Source: Pseudoalteromonas arctica (lineage in GTDB: Bacteria > Pseudomonadota > Gammaproteobacteria > Enterobacterales > Alteromonadaceae). From it: a stretch of DNA of 64,000 bases. Location of the stretch: positions 86,631 through 150,630 of the forward strand of contig NZ_JABBMT010000007.1 in assembly GCF_012927645.1 (NCBI RefSeq). Direction: 5' to 3'. Of this stretch, positions 53,225 through 62,612 are shown one piece after another. The translations under genes were made by a program, and so were the position numbers. Position 1 is the first letter of the stretch, and every line of letters begins with the position of its first letter. The notes beneath the pieces are model-generated. The model was given only the letters and a program-made list of their open reading frames with translations. It was not told the origin of the DNA and searched no databases.

Positions 53225-55072
53225 TTAAATACTTTTAACGTCTTCAACGCCATGTTGTTTAAGTATTTGCACTGCATTGGTTTTTACATTGTCATCATTA
53301 GCAAAGCCTTCATCTTTAAATACCACTTGGGTACTTTCTGGCTCTAGCTCATCAATTAACGCTGCAATACCTTCAACAACAGCTTCTGTAATGTCATCGT
53401 CTAAACAGACGATTAAGGCACCAGCACCAACAACAAAAACTTGTTTACCTTTTATGTTTTCTTCTTCAACCAAGGTTGTTAGCTCAATACCGTATTTGAG
53501 TAGAATTTCATATAATACATCTTCTGCGGTTCTAGACTCTTTAATTGATTTAGCTGCAAGTTGAAGTGCTGGTGCAAGATCATCAAAGTCAGCATCCCAT
53601 CGTCGAATATTAGTTTCATCAAGTTTGAAAACTTTTATCCCATGTTCTTGAGTTGACTCAGCAATAACTTTTTTTATTCTTGCTAAGGACAATTCTGAGA
53701 TTGTTTTATACCCCATGCTACAAGCAACTGATTTGGCATCTGTTTTTTCAGGCAGCTGAACTGAAATTGTTTTTATAGGCAGTTCATGTTCAGTTTGAAA
53801 ATCATATGCTGCGTGTGCAGTACTTCCAGAACCAGCAAAAAAATCTAATACGGTGTCATGCTCATCGACTGTCATCAATAGAAGTTTTTTTAGCAATACA
53901 GTCGGTTTAGAGTGGTCGAAAACTTTGGGTCCAAGCAAATTTGCTATTTCTTTTGTGCCATCTGAGTTATATCCATGTTTATCCCACCAACTATCAGGTT
54001 TAGTATGGTTAGAAGTTCTCTCTTTGAGATATTTTTTTTGAATAGGAGCACTGTTCCCTGACTTACCAAAAATTATTCGTCCATCTTTTATTCTTCGTTT
54101 TACTTCTTCTTCATTAAAAACCCAATATCTTCCTTTAGGAGGTAGAAAAGCCTGTCCTGTTGCATCATTGACAATTTCAAAATAAGGTCCCTTATGATTT
54201 GCTGATAAATCACTAGTTGTCCATGCTCCACGCTCGTCATTATCTGGGTTTGAGTATGTTTTTTCTATGAATTCTTTGGTTAATGGAAACCCAGTAATAG
54301 CACTTTCCAAATCCTTTTTTCCATACGCGATTATGTAGTCATGAACAGGTGGAATATAGCCCATATTGTTACCATTAGTTTTTTTCTTCCATATTATTGA
54401 ACCCAAGAAGCAATCTTCACCATATATCTCATCACAAACCTTTCTCATATTTATTATTTCAGATTCATCAATGGATATGTAAATTACACCATCATCCTTA
54501 AGCAAATTCCTAGCTAACTTGAGTCTTGGGTACATCATATTCAGCCAGGCACTATGATAACGACCAGATGTCTCAGGATTGCTGCTGAAAACATTTCCAT
54601 CAGAATCTGTTTGACTTGTAGTTTTTAAATAATTTGAAATATTGTCTTGGAAGTCATCTTTATACACAAAATCCTTACCCGTATTGTAAGGCGGGTCGAT
54701 ATAGATCATTTTCACTTTTTTGTGATATGACTTTTGCAATAGCTTCAACACTTCAAGATTGTCACCTTCGATAAATAGATTTTCGGTGCTATTCCAATTT
54801 ACGCTGTCTTCCTTGTAGGGGCGCAATGTACCTGTTGATGGGGTTTGTGCTATTTGGCGGGCTCTATTCTTACCATTCCACGTAAAGTTATAACGTTCAT
54901 CTGAATCATCAACTGCTTCACCTAAAGCGGCCTTTAAGGCATCAAAATCAACCTTGCCTTCGCTAAATACGTCAGGGAAAATTTGCTTTAATTGCTCGAT
55001 GTTAGCATCGGTAATATCAAGGCTTTTCGATTCAGCTGATTGGTTGCTTATCTGTTCCATTGTTGATTTCAT
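53225..55072 (-). CDS. Type III adenine methyltransferase Mod
   Basis: This DNA N6-adenine methyltransferase of the beta class has about 615 residues from the ATG at 55072 (MKSTMEQ), which has AAGG 9 bp upstream. The longer frame to 55117 overlaps the preceding gene and is less likely. The catalytic DPPY lies at about residue 126 and the SAM-binding FAGSGS at about 410, in the order typical of Mod. The middle (residues about 190-370) is the target-recognition region, so the recognised sequence cannot be predicted. It supplies self-protection and target specificity for Res. Confidence 0.94.
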   Translation of the reverse strand: MKSTMEQISNQSAESKSLDITDANIEQLKQIFPDVFSEGKVDFDALKAALGEAVDDSDERYNFTWNGKNRARQIAQTPSTGTLRPYKEDSVNWNSTENLFIEGDNLEVLKLLQKSYHKKVKMIYIDPPYNTGKDFVYKDDFQDNISNYLKTTSQTDSDGNVFSSNPETSGRYHSAWLNMMYPRLKLARNLLKDDGVIYISIDESEIINMRKVCDEIYGEDCFLGSIIWKKKTNGNNMGYIPPVHDYIIAYGKKDLESAITGFPLTKEFIEKTYSNPDNDERGAWTTSDLSANHKGPYFEIVNDATGQAFLPPKGRYWVFNEEEVKRRIKDGRIIFGKSGNSAPIQKKYLKERTSNHTKPDSWWDKHGYNSDGTKEIANLLGPKVFDHSKPTVLLKKLLLMTVDEHDTVLDFFAGSGSTAHAAYDFQTEHELPIKTISVQLPEKTDAKSVACSMGYKTISELSLARIKKVIAESTQEHGIKVFKLDETNIRRWDADFDDLAPALQLAAKSIKESRTAEDVLYEILLKYGIELTTLVEEENIKGKQVFVVGAGALIVCLDDDITEAVVEGIAALIDELEPESTQVVFKDEGFANDDNVKTNAVQILKQHGVEDVKSI

Positions 55073-55082
55073 GTTTTCTGCC

Positions 55083-57269
55083 TTATTCGGTATCTGATAA
55101 TTGTTTGATTTCTGCATAGAGCTGGTAAAGCCTATGAGCAGACATATCTAAAATGGGTTCGTACATAAATGAGTTAAGATGAATATTCTCAGGCGTCATC
55201 AGGTTTACCTGATCAAGCAATGCTTTAGTTGTTAGTTCTCCTGGAAATAACTCACAAAATTTATTGAATAGCTTTCTGGTTTGATCTTTGGTGATACCCA
55301 AAACAAACACACTGTCGTTTATTTTGCTGATCATAAATTCTTCAGCTTTTAGACGAATGGCGACGGCTAATACCACCTTATTTTCTAATTCTATTGCATC
55401 GGTATTACCTTGCAGCAACTCTTCGCTTTTAGCATAAATCATGTCTTTTAATACATTATCTTGATTTGGTAATACTAAGCCTTGTTGATCTGCAAAAATG
55501 TCTTTATAGATAATTTCAAGATGAGATACCTTTATGTCGCTAGTATCTGGTTTTATATGTAACAAAGAGGTTAACGTTGTGTAGTGAGCCTCATGGCCGC
55601 AGTAATCAGCTATATTTCGTGCAAATGGAATACTCGCTAATAAATAACCAACATTACCTGCTAGCTCTTGCTTCCACGCGGAAAAAACATCATTTTGATA
55701 TCTTTCTTGTGATATATCAGTTGTATCAACACAGCGTGTAGCCATTAATCTATTTTTGCGTTTAACACCTACTCTACTACTGATTATTCGGTGAAAATCA
55801 AAGTTATGAGTCAGTGAAAATAGGTGGAAAATATCTATTCCAGCAATGTCTTGTAGATATTCAACAATGGCGTATTTGTTTTTATAATCGAATGAATCAG
55901 CAATATCATCAATGACGATAATGGTTGGTACGGCTTGCTGCTTTTTAACCTCTACCTCAAATAACACATTAAGAATGTACAATGCTCGTTTTTCACCTTG
56001 GCTAAGCGCTTCAATCAAGCTTTTTTGGTTAACTATTTCAGGAGCGCCACGTCCGTCATTAAATTCAAACTGAATTGTTGGAGCTTGGTTATTTAAAATA
56101 ACGTCATCTTGATTGTTTACGCTTAGTTTAAATGGCACGGTAAAACGTTCATTAAACGTATCAACTACAGCTGCCCAGGTTGTTTGTTCTGCTTTTGCTT
56201 GTTGAATAATACCTTCGACCACTGCTTGGTTATTTTGGTAGGTTGTTACTAAGTCATCCCATAAAGTTTGATGCGCTTGTAGATAGCTTTTAATAACTGT
56301 TTTTTTGAATTGTGGGATATCTTGATAATCTGCGAGTAACGCCTGATTTTCGGTAATAAAATCTCTAAACGCTGCGGTATCTTTTGTTTTAAGCTTGTCG
56401 TCTATTTTTGCAAATTGCTGTTTTAGATCATCGCTATTAAGCACTTTTTCTTGTTCAGCTTGTAAGATTGCATTTAGCTGGTCTAAATCTTCAGCCAATT
56501 GAGGCTTACCATCAACTGATATATTGACACTATGTTTCGCCTTAAAAAAGTCAGCATCGCCAAGGCTTTTAGAAACTGTGCCGGCTTTTTGATGATTGAA
56601 GCTCTTTGTTAAAACCGTTGATTGGTCAATTAGTTTATCGTAAGTATCAACGTAATCGGATAACTCTTTTGCAAAGTCACCTTTGGCAATTACCGCTAAT
56701 ACTTTATCGTTAAATAAGTCAGCAAACTTAAAAGCTGTATAACTACTGTAGTCAGGCAATGTTTCTTGATGTAGCTCCGCTAGTAACTCTAAAAACCCCT
56801 TTTCTGGCTTACTATAAATTTCACAAATTAACTTAGGAAAAGCATTGATCGCAACACCTTTTTTACCTGCTGGTTGTGCTATTGCTTTTACTAGAGCGGT
56901 ACGCTTTTCATCAACTTCTTTTAACGCTGTATCGTATTGTTGCTTTAGCGTGTCATTTACTAGCAGTGTTGAAAGTTGCTTAGAGCTATAACTTTCATTG
57001 TATGACTCAATCACCATTATTTGCTCAGGAGTGATAGCAACATTATCAATGGTGATATATCTTTTAGTCTCACGGTCAGGAAAAATTAAATCTTTGGTTT
57101 CTTCTTCATTAACTACATCAATAAAGGTTTTAGCAAGTGATGTTTTTAGTGTGCCGTTTGGCGCATATAGCGAATTAACACCATCGTTACTGGCTGATTT
57201 TGTGAAATCAAACTCTTTATTTAACTGGTTTATGCCATAGCAATTTTCTAAGGCTAATTTAAGTTTCAT
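55083..57269 (-). CDS. SMC/RloC-like ATPase of the defence operon
   Basis: This 728-residue ATPase of the ABC/SMC type has Walker A APNGTLKTS (residues 36-44). A long helical coiled-coil middle with few globular motifs follows. The ABC signature is LSQGEKRAL (about residue 425) and Walker B is IVIDDIADSFD, followed by a D-loop/His-loop region (LTHNFD). It resembles AAA_13-type proteins such as PrrC/RloC in architecture, although the anticodon-nuclease residues were not recognised. It sits between DUF4391 and mod with short gaps, so it belongs to the same operon. Likely a DNA or phage sensor. Confidence 0.75.
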   Translation of the reverse strand: MKLKLALENCYGINQLNKEFDFTKSASNDGVNSLYAPNGTLKTSLAKTFIDVVNEEETKDLIFPDRETKRYITIDNVAITPEQIMVIESYNESYSSKQLSTLLVNDTLKQQYDTALKEVDEKRTALVKAIAQPAGKKGVAINAFPKLICEIYSKPEKGFLELLAELHQETLPDYSSYTAFKFADLFNDKVLAVIAKGDFAKELSDYVDTYDKLIDQSTVLTKSFNHQKAGTVSKSLGDADFFKAKHSVNISVDGKPQLAEDLDQLNAILQAEQEKVLNSDDLKQQFAKIDDKLKTKDTAAFRDFITENQALLADYQDIPQFKKTVIKSYLQAHQTLWDDLVTTYQNNQAVVEGIIQQAKAEQTTWAAVVDTFNERFTVPFKLSVNNQDDVILNNQAPTIQFEFNDGRGAPEIVNQKSLIEALSQGEKRALYILNVLFEVEVKKQQAVPTIIVIDDIADSFDYKNKYAIVEYLQDIAGIDIFHLFSLTHNFDFHRIISSRVGVKRKNRLMATRCVDTTDISQERYQNDVFSAWKQELAGNVGYLLASIPFARNIADYCGHEAHYTTLTSLLHIKPDTSDIKVSHLEIIYKDIFADQQGLVLPNQDNVLKDMIYAKSEELLQGNTDAIELENKVVLAVAIRLKAEEFMISKINDSVFVLGITKDQTRKLFNKFCELFPGELTTKALLDQVNLMTPENIHLNSFMYEPILDMSAHRLYQLYAEIKQLSDTE

Positions 57270-57290
57270 AGGGTTCCTTGTTATCAGCTG

Positions 57291-58058
57291 TTAAAGCTGT
57301 TCCTTAAGTTGTTTTATTTGTTTTTTTATTGCTCTTGCCTGAACATTTAACTTAACTTTATTGTTCATTAAGCTTTCAGTTTTTAACTTGTTGCGCAAGC
57401 CATTTAGCTCGCTTTCTAAGCTTTTTAATTGTTCAAGAGTTGCTGTTACTTGTGGGCTATCACTGGTTTGTTGATGGCTGCCGTAAACACCGGTAAATTT
57501 CGCGGATTCTAAGCGGTTAAATTTATTAATAAAGTCACTATACAAGTCATATAAACTTACTGTTGAACAGTTACTTAATGAAAAGTCACTAATAAAGCTT
57601 TGTCGAATAGATTCAAGTGGCTTGTTTAACCAGCCTGAATCGAATTGTTTTTCTATGGTTAACTTGTGGCTATCAGCCTGATTAATACGTTTATAGGCAA
57701 CACTTAATGCTAGTGATTGCTCATGTTCAACTAAAAGCAATGTTGGGTATGGAATGTTACTGTGCAGCAATCTACAGAGCTGTTTTGTTTGATTTAAGCT
57801 TTTAACTTTTACCTGCAAAATAGCTATTTCAAGATATTCTCTAACACCATCTTCAAAGGTTGGAATATTGATTGTTTCAGGTTTAAGCGTATATGCCCAG
57901 TCGATTGATTTGAGTACGTCTTTGATAATACTTTTATCATTATTACTGAGCTCAGTGTTATCACTCAAGGTTTTTTTCGGGATCTTAACGCCCAACTTAG
58001 TTTCATTGGGTAACTTAAGGTTAGCGATTAGCTCTGTTAATAACGAGTTATGATTCAT
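57291..58058 (-). CDS. DUF4391 protein
   Basis: This protein of about 255 residues has the DUF4391 pattern. It has KLGVKIPKKTL and WAYTLKPETINIPTFEDGVREYLEI near the N-terminus, then PYPTLLLVEHEQSLALSVAYKRINQAD in the middle. The C-terminus is coiled coil (LESELNGLRNKLKTESLMN). DUF4391 genes are commonly next to large SNF2-type helicases in restriction-like loci, and that holds here, but no biochemical role is known. An ATG lies at 58058 and an in-frame TTG at 58064 has better spacing to AGG; the choice is open. Confidence 0.78.
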   Translation of the reverse strand: MNHNSLLTELIANLKLPNETKLGVKIPKKTLSDNTELSNNDKSIIKDVLKSIDWAYTLKPETINIPTFEDGVREYLEIAILQVKVKSLNQTKQLCRLLHSNIPYPTLLLVEHEQSLALSVAYKRINQADSHKLTIEKQFDSGWLNKPLESIRQSFISDFSLSNCSTVSLYDLYSDFINKFNRLESAKFTGVYGSHQQTSDSPQVTATLEQLKSLESELNGLRNKLKTESLMNNKVKLNVQARAIKKQIKQLKEQL

Positions 58059-58071
58059 AAACAATTACTAC

Positions 58072-61000
58072 CTATAGAACAACTACATAGCTAACAACTT
58101 CGAAGTCATTAACTTGTTGAGTTGAACTTGATGTTAAGGTAGTTCCACCACGACTAAACAAGCTAGCGGCACCTTTTTCTTGACTCTTACCAGCAATATC
58201 CTCTACTGCTACTTTTAGTAGCGTTTGGTAATGTGCCATATCCTTATTGTTTTCGGTATTTTGATTGAATAAATTGTTTGCCTCATCTAATGAGTTTTCA
58301 TTTTTTAGTGCCGAGAACTTTTTAAGCAGGTCAAGCATATGTTTAGCCTGAGTAAATGAATAAACAACTTGTTCTTCATCTGATACATAAACCAAATAAT
58401 AGGGGGATAGTGCATAGCTATCATCTACTTGCACATTTCCAGTTTTATCTTTTAAGCAAAAAACAACACCAGGTATTAAGTCATCAGCAATGTCTTTTAA
58501 TTCATTTTGAGTGCTGTCAATTTTGATCGGTGCGTATAAGCCTGTTGGTGACTGCTCTAAAAGATCCAAATGATTTTTCATGAAATCTGACAAATCCATT
58601 CTAAAGTCATTTAGTGTTAAATCGGTTATGGATACACCACCTGATATTTCTTCTAGATCAACAACTTGGTTTTGAAGTTGCTCAAGCTGTTTTCGGCGGT
58701 AATCAAGGTCATTCATTTCGCTAGCGGTTTGATCTATTACGTTTTCTTCACCTGTTGCTGATATATCAAGTAATACCATTCTACCGCTCACGCGAGCTTC
58801 TAAATTTATGTATTCATCAAGTTCCATGTTTGGCCAAAAGTTAACAAGCTGAATTTTGTCATTAATCGAGCCTAAACGGTCAATTCGTCCAAAACGTTGA
58901 ATAATGCGAACCGGATTCCAGTGAATATCGTAGTTCACTAAAAAATCACAATCTTGCAAGTTTTGACCTTCAGAAATACAATCGGTAGCAATTAATATAT
59001 CTATTTCTTGTTGGAACTCTGGAAATACTTTATCTCGTTCTTTAGAGCGTGGTGAAAAGTGAGTCAGCATTGAGTTTAGATCTGCTGTAACACGTTTGCC
59101 TTGAGGGTCCTTCAACGTAGTATCTGTTTTTTGCCCTGTAATAATGGCTGATTTTATTGAGAACTCGTTATCAGCCCAGTTAGCTATATCTTTATATAAA
59201 TATTCAGCTGTATCTGCAAAGGCGGTAAAAATAATAACTTTTCTATTTTGACCATTTATAGGACTGTTAACTTTTTCAACGATTGTGTCTTTAAGTGCTT
59301 TTAATTTTGCATCTTTGGTTGCTGTTATTCGATGAGCTTCATCAACTATCATTTCTAAAAAAGCTTTGTCGGCATCAAGGTCTTGTGCGTAGCGAATTAA
59401 ATCCATGTCTTGTATACGCACTTTGGTTTTTTTACCGACCATATATGGCGCTAACTCTGGATTTTCTAACTCAAAATCATAAATTTCTTCAATAGGAGGA
59501 GCGACAAACTCTTCCGTTAATTCAGACGTGATTTTAGGTGCTAAATTTTCGTTAAAGTGCTCAATTTGACTCAAAATACTTGTTACTTGCCCAAGCAGTT
59601 TACCTGAGGTTAAGTGAAAGGCATGAATAGAGCTTTCCATACGCTTGAGTAAGTTAATTCGCATTAAGTGAATTAAACTTTCTTCACGATCTACTTGTTT
59701 AAAGGTAGAAGAGCCTCCTTTTACCTTTTGATCATACCTTCTCGCATATTCGGCTTGTTTTTCGACTCGCACATACTTCATAGGTGAATAACAAGCTAAG
59801 CTCAAACGTCTTATGGTGTCATTAACTTCTTTAAGTGGGGGGAATTCGCCATTGAGGTCGATATCTGATTTAACATTCTTTGGTAATAACCTTGTTGGGA
59901 ATTTACCGATATCAGCAGTGCCATAGTATTTTTCAATGTGCTTTCGAGATCGTGCAATTGTATAAATGTCTAATAGTTTAAAATAATCAAAGTTAATGGT
60001 GTCTAGCAAATCTTGTGCTGTACGCTCTTCAGGCGGCTGCTTTGCCCAAACATTAAAATGAGTTTGCGCCTTTCGAAGTGTAGCCTCTATGCTGTTGATT
60101 CCATATTCATTCAGCGCACTATCATTAGCTTCTGTAATGAAAGCGACCTGATTTTTCATGTCATTTAAGCGGTTGTTAACTGGGGTTGCAGATAACATTA
60201 ATACCTTGGTTTTAGCTCCACCTTTAATTATGTCATCTAAAAGCCTTTGGTAGCGGTTTTTACCTTCTTTTTTAGGGTTGTTGTTCCGAAAGTTATGACT
60301 TTCATCAATAACAACTAAGTCATAGTTTCCCCAGTTCAAAGTTTCTAAATTTATTGTTCCTGAATAGCCTTTATGTCGGCTCATATCGGTATGATTGAGT
60401 ACATCATAGTTAAACCGATCATCAGCTAATAAATTTCGTTTATCGTTTTGGGTATAGACTAACCAGTTGTCTCTGAGTTTTTTAGGGCAAAGAACTAATA
60501 CTTTGTCGTTTCGTAGTTCAAAGTATTTTATTACAGCAAGTGCTTCAAAGGTTTTACCTAAACCAACGCTATCAGCAATAATACAGCCATTGTATTTGTT
60601 TAACTTGTCTATGGCACCAAGAACACCATCTCGCTGAAATTTATATAATTTATTCCATATAACTTTGTCTTTAAAGCCTGTTCTGGTGTTGATTATATTT
60701 TCTTCTTGTAACTCGCCGATAAAGTCTTTGAAAAGGTTATAAAGTGTGATGAAGTATATAAAATTAGGACTTTTATCTTGGGTTAATTGGTTAAGCTGGT
60801 TAAGAAACTCATCTTTTGCGTTTACCACTTGGCCTTTGGCATTCCAAACCATGTTGAAATACGATAATAAATCTTCAGATTGTGGGGCAGGAATTTTAGT
60901 GATCATGTCAAAGCCCGTTGATTCAACTAAGCCCATACCAGAACCGTTAAATTGAGCACCATCAATTGCGGTTAATTCAGTACCTTCATTTGCAATGATG

Positions 61001-61347
61001 TGTTTACCTACTGCCCCGGGTTGACTCACCAGTTTAATTTTTGCTTTTTGGTCAAGCCATTGAGCAAATTCTTTCGCTATTGATTTTTGATTAAGCTGAT
61101 TTCTAAATTTTGTTTCATATTCCCCTCCCAAAAGAGAACCAAAAGGTGTAGAGGCATTATCTATATTGCCGAAACCCTTAAACTGAGAGAAGAGTAACCT
61201 TGCGCTTTTAAGTTTATTTAATTCATCCTTGAGATCATCAAAAGCATATATTGAAAAGAGCCCTGTCATTACAGAAAGCTTGTCACTTGACGATAAAGTA
61301 TCGGATAAGAGGTCTTTTACTTTTGATGTTGTGTTATCAATTAACAT
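58072..61347 (-). CDS. PLD-like/SNF2 helicase of the defence operon
   Basis: This 1091-residue protein has an N-terminal PLD-like domain (about residues 1-160, with LSVMTGLFSIYAFDDL and GAQFNGSGMG), whose HxK motif is degenerate (GKHII). It is followed by an SNF2-type ATPase with SVGLGKTFEAL (about 262), IDESHNF (about 347), EGQNLQDCD (about 793) and RFGRIDRLGS. Such PLD-SNF2 proteins are nucleic-acid translocases found in restriction and DISARM-like loci. The nuclease half is probably inactive or needs a partner. It starts 2 bp after the WYL gene stop. Confidence 0.88.
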   Translation of the reverse strand: MLIDNTTSKVKDLLSDTLSSSDKLSVMTGLFSIYAFDDLKDELNKLKSARLLFSQFKGFGNIDNASTPFGSLLGGEYETKFRNQLNQKSIAKEFAQWLDQKAKIKLVSQPGAVGKHIIANEGTELTAIDGAQFNGSGMGLVESTGFDMITKIPAPQSEDLLSYFNMVWNAKGQVVNAKDEFLNQLNQLTQDKSPNFIYFITLYNLFKDFIGELQEENIINTRTGFKDKVIWNKLYKFQRDGVLGAIDKLNKYNGCIIADSVGLGKTFEALAVIKYFELRNDKVLVLCPKKLRDNWLVYTQNDKRNLLADDRFNYDVLNHTDMSRHKGYSGTINLETLNWGNYDLVVIDESHNFRNNNPKKEGKNRYQRLLDDIIKGGAKTKVLMLSATPVNNRLNDMKNQVAFITEANDSALNEYGINSIEATLRKAQTHFNVWAKQPPEERTAQDLLDTINFDYFKLLDIYTIARSRKHIEKYYGTADIGKFPTRLLPKNVKSDIDLNGEFPPLKEVNDTIRRLSLACYSPMKYVRVEKQAEYARRYDQKVKGGSSTFKQVDREESLIHLMRINLLKRMESSIHAFHLTSGKLLGQVTSILSQIEHFNENLAPKITSELTEEFVAPPIEEIYDFELENPELAPYMVGKKTKVRIQDMDLIRYAQDLDADKAFLEMIVDEAHRITATKDAKLKALKDTIVEKVNSPINGQNRKVIIFTAFADTAEYLYKDIANWADNEFSIKSAIITGQKTDTTLKDPQGKRVTADLNSMLTHFSPRSKERDKVFPEFQQEIDILIATDCISEGQNLQDCDFLVNYDIHWNPVRIIQRFGRIDRLGSINDKIQLVNFWPNMELDEYINLEARVSGRMVLLDISATGEENVIDQTASEMNDLDYRRKQLEQLQNQVVDLEEISGGVSITDLTLNDFRMDLSDFMKNHLDLLEQSPTGLYAPIKIDSTQNELKDIADDLIPGVVFCLKDKTGNVQVDDSYALSPYYLVYVSDEEQVVYSFTQAKHMLDLLKKFSALKNENSLDEANNLFNQNTENNKDMAHYQTLLKVAVEDIAGKSQEKGAASLFSRGGTTLTSSSTQQVNDFEVVSYVVVL

Positions 61348-61349
61348 AA

Positions 61350-62240
61350 TTAGTTTCCATACCCTGGCGCTATAGCAAGATTTTCAGCACCGTATAATGT
61401 TTGTATATTCTGTAAATAAAGTTGATATTCTGGGCCTGAAAGCGAACCACTTTCAGAACAATCCACATTCCAACGTCTTAATAAATAGCCTGCCATTGCG
61501 GCACGTACGTTAACTTCTAACACGCCTTTTTCCATACCAAAATCGAGCTTAATGGCGGTTGGATGCTTAACGTTATTTGGGTGCGGAACAATTTGTAATG
61601 GCACCATACGCATCCATTGATGATCTTCTAATTTATCTTCTTCAGGGGATGATTTCTGTGCTTGAATTGTAACTTTGGTAATGCGAGTTAACACAAAGTC
61701 TCTGAATGACTTTGATTTGCGGTCATACGCTCTTAAATGCCAGCGTAAGCCATTATCTACAATTGAATGAGGCACTAACTCTCTTGCACCTGAACCGCTA
61801 CTTAAAGACGTATATATAACGCTAATAGGCTTATGATTGATAATTGCTTGAGATAGTTTAGCGATAATATCAATATCAGGCACGTTTAACGGGCTTGGTG
61901 ATTCAATAGGGAATGAAGTATCACCAATAGAGTCAAAACCATCGCTAATGTTATTCGCTAACTTAATAAGGGTACGGCGAGCATCATGTTTAAATATGGG
62001 CTTGAATTGCGTTGTGATGAAGTATTTTTTTTCTACATTGTCATACGCCATATTATTTGGTGCATTGTCTTTGTAGAACTTTAAATCTCGGGTTGCTGCG
62101 GCAAGGCCCAATTCGAAATGGCTGACTATTTCACTGCGAGTTACCATCCCAGTAAAATAGAGCTTAAAGTCGATATAAGCTAGGCGCTGCTTCTGTGCAA
62201 AACTGAATTCGTCCATTCGATAATCTGATTCTATTGACAT
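61350..62240 (-). CDS. WYL-domain transcription regulator, BrxR/CapW type
   Basis: This 296-residue protein has an N-terminal winged helix (QRLAYIDFKLYFTGMVTRSE and the following recognition segment) and a central WYL domain (YTSLSSGSGARELVPHSIVDNGLRWHLRAYDRKS). A C-terminal extension (AAMAGYLLRRWNVDC) is typical of WYL regulators. Regulators of this type sit at the head of BREX, CBASS and other defence operons and repress them until a signal appears. It is the first gene here and is almost in contact with the next, so it likely controls all eight genes. Confidence 0.9.
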   Translation of the reverse strand: MSIESDYRMDEFSFAQKQRLAYIDFKLYFTGMVTRSEIVSHFELGLAAATRDLKFYKDNAPNNMAYDNVEKKYFITTQFKPIFKHDARRTLIKLANNISDGFDSIGDTSFPIESPSPLNVPDIDIIAKLSQAIINHKPISVIYTSLSSGSGARELVPHSIVDNGLRWHLRAYDRKSKSFRDFVLTRITKVTIQAQKSSPEEDKLEDHQWMRMVPLQIVPHPNNVKHPTAIKLDFGMEKGVLEVNVRAAMAGYLLRRWNVDCSESGSLSGPEYQLYLQNIQTLYGAENLAIAPGYGN

Positions 62241-62263
62241 TTTCCATTCGAGTTGAAATAGTA

Positions 62264-62284
62264 TGTCTCATTATGAGTTAGACA
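62264..62284. promoter_or_regulatory. Candidate operator of the WYL regulator
   Basis: TGTCT-N11-AGACA is an imperfect inverted repeat 24 bp upstream of the regulator start and 60 bp before the divergent antitoxin-like gene. BrxR and relatives bind inverted repeats at their own promoter, so this site is the natural candidate. Confidence 0.5.
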
Positions 62285-62344
62285 GCAAATAGATTTTATG
62301 CTTTAGTGTTGATATAGATCATCACTATTTAAAAGCTTAAATTT

Positions 62345-62599
62345 ATGTCTCATCAAAACACCAAACCTTCTGTAGAAAAACATACTAATTTTGCCGAATT
62401 AGAACATTTAAAAACTGATCATTTTGATATTTATCAAGAGCTGATGAAGCAGTTTAAATATGATGAACGGGTGTGCCAAGAGTGGCTCAATAAACCCAAG
62501 CCACTTTTACAAGGTAAGTCGCCGTTTGAACAATTATCCATAAATGCTGATGAAGTGGTGGGTATGCTAGTTCGCATGAGGACGGGTGATTTTTCATGA
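62345..62599 (+). CDS. MbcA/ParS/Xre antitoxin-like protein (DUF2384)
   Basis: This 84-residue protein has a C-terminal half WLNKPKPLLQGKSPFEQL followed by a short helix with Asp-Glu-Val and Gly-Asp. It fits the MbcA/ParS/Xre toxin-binding domain. The usual N-terminal helix-turn-helix is missing or strongly shortened. Such antitoxins normally sit beside a RES-domain NAD-degrading toxin, but here the next gene is a phosphatase. This is an unusual partner, which may mean a different type of regulatory pair. Confidence 0.72.
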   Translation: MSHQNTKPSVEKHTNFAELEHLKTDHFDIYQELMKQFKYDERVCQEWLNKPKPLLQGKSPFEQLSINADEVVGMLVRMRTGDFS

Positions 62600-62612
62600 G
62601 GAATAGCCGCCT

